Positions 35,101 through 35,452 of a stretch of DNA of 35,452 bases are shown here, piece by piece. Both the position numbers and the translations under genes were made by a program. The stretch spans positions 1 to 35,452 of the forward strand of contig JASLKC010000020.1 in the NCBI GenBank assembly GCA_030747785.1, written 5' to 3'. Below the pieces are notes generated by a model. The model saw nothing but the letters and a program-made list of their open reading frames with translations, did no database searches and was not told where the DNA came from. How positions within the stretch are numbered: position 1 is the stretch's first letter; the number at the start of each line of letters is the position of its first letter. Source of the DNA: Candidatus Poseidoniaceae archaeon (lineage in GTDB: Archaea > Thermoplasmatota > Poseidoniia > Poseidoniales > Poseidoniaceae).

Positions 35101-35452
35101 GTATATCTCGAAGCAGTAAACGCATCACAGGATTACTATCTTGAAGGAACTACAGTCGAATGGACAGTCCAGAATATGACCTCCAATAACAGTACTAGTG
35201 GAACTGACTTAATTGTAAATGGATTCTCACAATTCCTCGTTAATTTCCCAGAAGGAGGTAATTTGTGGGTTAATTTGACAGGTCCAAATTGGATCTTAGC
35301 GAACACAAATAGTGTATTGATTACCCTCCATCCTTATGGAGTAGTAATCGAAGATAATAGTACAACCAATGATACCGGTAATAATACCACAAATAACACA
35401 GATGACCCGTGGGAGCCAGATTCAATTTCTGATTTGGTAATAACTTGTCCTG
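32110..35452 (+). CDS. FG-GAP / fibronectin-III surface protein, 3'-partial
   Basis: Exported surface protein; 1114 codons are in the window and the frame is open to its end. ATG 32110 begins a signal peptide (SRVSPLFIVAILMVSTLPVTVMHASA). Residues about 35-165 are beta-rich. From about 165 to 530 there are FG-GAP/VCBS-like repeats forming a beta-propeller, each with a calcium-type loop: GDVDGDGLSE, ADINGDGAED, GDLTNDGMAD, VDLDGDGDTD, CDYNGDGDLS and DMDGDNHDE. From about 660 two fibronectin-III-like domains appear (TPSEVTLSWDDM, GSLIVTWDLLPASS and GTGYWFAVVGEDAFG). The remaining part is Ig-like, ending in an Asn/Thr-rich linker (NNTTNNTDD) with many N-glycosylation sequons. An integrin-like or cell-contact role is the family expectation; function here is unknown. 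It probably continues to a C-terminal anchor outside the window. Confidence 0.88.
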   Translation, partial: MSRVSPLFIVAILMVSTLPVTVMHASAEQTTMSNFSGGFATVDIALNGTQSHSSVTLDIPRNVTFVTASFDIEIDADDDSPGEVWLDIDEDGENEWQFTSPGYGAIGHQNEFYTDSSYANIQYTGSTISSPGFYLPSTSTLKSSQFNASFSPNLGGGFFDVGQLVDFTTGDVDGDGLSEVVALSNDNSSTGIGTAITWLDWSTTNGHVTNNWISTCDNATFLSIADINGDGAEDVAAFDLTENLACIHMYNSTTGTFDSNQNISTPSGLIAGLIGDLTNDGMADIISIHALGTLSIQPWANISGTFSSSTTEQIEPNGTNGIPANLVSLQYGDFFGTGNESVLVSDHQAHWTNWDFWSGYWAVNPLVTFDNIKQNEIAVDLDGDGDTDFIGENDQGYAILLNNGSAWDTTIFQSQLNLFNATICDYNGDGDLSVMIPSAGVSDGSASTIEGNISLQAINATTVGSIDPLAPEPWSLPTRILCIDMDGDNHDEQIVAAGESIKGLFIGGWHTTSFDADGDGTSDATQEGYAGDGSFGLDAMPLIDYYDVIRDEIGPLLLTLPVITDDYGIEMANISIGVDSTGFGTFNLSGLDIGYDASFQVNYNPHAIVNLTNAINTRMTGGVGTFPIALSFNSTDSGLITITNLNAIHTPGAPAISLPITPTLVLKDLTPSEVTLSWDDMISFGTDFVRFEVFRYNASIEAIDINSPYAISMANITVDDEVSIGVTYTYAVRSIHTFGITSNLSNLLEVTIPYPAPPDAVTGVTVADVDADEGGSLIVTWDLLPASSLPYPYGIDSYDVYYSTSEFNSTDNATQIGWGNWYWDTMTFTGLTDGTGYWFAVVGEDAFGNYTKEVVSVGPTYPRNDTPLPVVIDIETSPVIGIGHPLDIDLTAWAGGIENTPVGSVTITLANSTDSWLLAEDWSGVHSSDLSSLGSWAADLRGDVTIWANYSGDAGTEQMRPIASASTSVNRTVTVDATFSAAEPYYLLDWDGESDVRVYLEAVNASQDYYLEGTTVEWTVQNMTSNNSTSGTDLIVNGFSQFLVNFPEGGNLWVNLTGPNWILANTNSVLITLHPYGVVIEDNSTTNDTGNNTTNNTDDPWEPDSISDLVITCP

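Overview
The window looks like chromosomal DNA of a planktonic archaeon, most likely a Marine Group II / Candidatus Poseidoniales-type member of the Thermoplasmatota. Visible reasons: the archaeal gene string for ribosomal proteins L18e, L13 and S9 followed by RNA polymerase subunit N; archaeal-style Shine-Dalgarno sequences (GGAGGTGA, GGTGAT); very short intergenic gaps and overlapping starts and stops; predominant use of TGA stops; and many very large secreted, Asp-rich (calcium-binding type) surface proteins. The lineage assignment is an inference from gene content. No mobile element, CRISPR array or rRNA gene was seen.

Layout. Positions 1-9837 hold two thrombospondin-type-3-like surface proteins. 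The first is cut by the window edge and carries a long Gly-Gln repeat. The second has 2631 residues and a transmembrane helix near each end, with a DUF4129-like tail inside the cell. A strong hairpin terminator and a small promoter region separate them. Positions 9934-11979 hold a small unknown gene and the L18e-L13-S9-RpoN operon, which is followed by tRNA-Pro(GGG) instead of the usual further ribosomal/polymerase genes. Positions 12177-17751 hold a 1523-residue beta-helix-like surface protein, a small membrane protein and a PPC/DUF296 protein with coupled ends. Positions 17783-19804 encode a complete NAD-dependent DNA ligase (LigA), unusual for an archaeon.

Positions 19849-23864 form a tight three-gene operon: two secreted, membrane-anchored proteins with an N-terminal Cys-His motif (CxCH, CxxxCH) and a four-helix membrane protein. 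Together they suggest an extracytoplasmic metal- or haem-binding module. Then come a PAC2-family protein (minus), a RecB/Cas4-like nuclease with an Fe-S cysteine set (plus) and a DnaQ-like exonuclease (minus), two of whose 3' ends overlap those of opposing genes. Next are a small acidic protein, a PKD-domain lipoprotein, two small unknown genes, a HAD-IB phosphatase and tRNA-Arg(GCG).

Positions 29861-31847 are a four-gene minus-strand operon: winged-helix protein, pentapeptide-repeat protein, hotdog thioesterase and membrane protein. A divergent promoter region with a perfect inverted repeat separates it from an FG-GAP/fibronectin-III surface protein that runs off the end.

Roughly 60% of the window encodes exported surface proteins. 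The remainder is a housekeeping core (translation, transcription, tRNAs) and a group of DNA-processing enzymes (ligase, nuclease, exonuclease). The most interesting material is the CxCH/CxxxCH operon, the giant DUF4129-tailed surface protein with its repeat-rich neighbour, the archaeal LigA, and the extended inverted repeat around tRNA-Pro.
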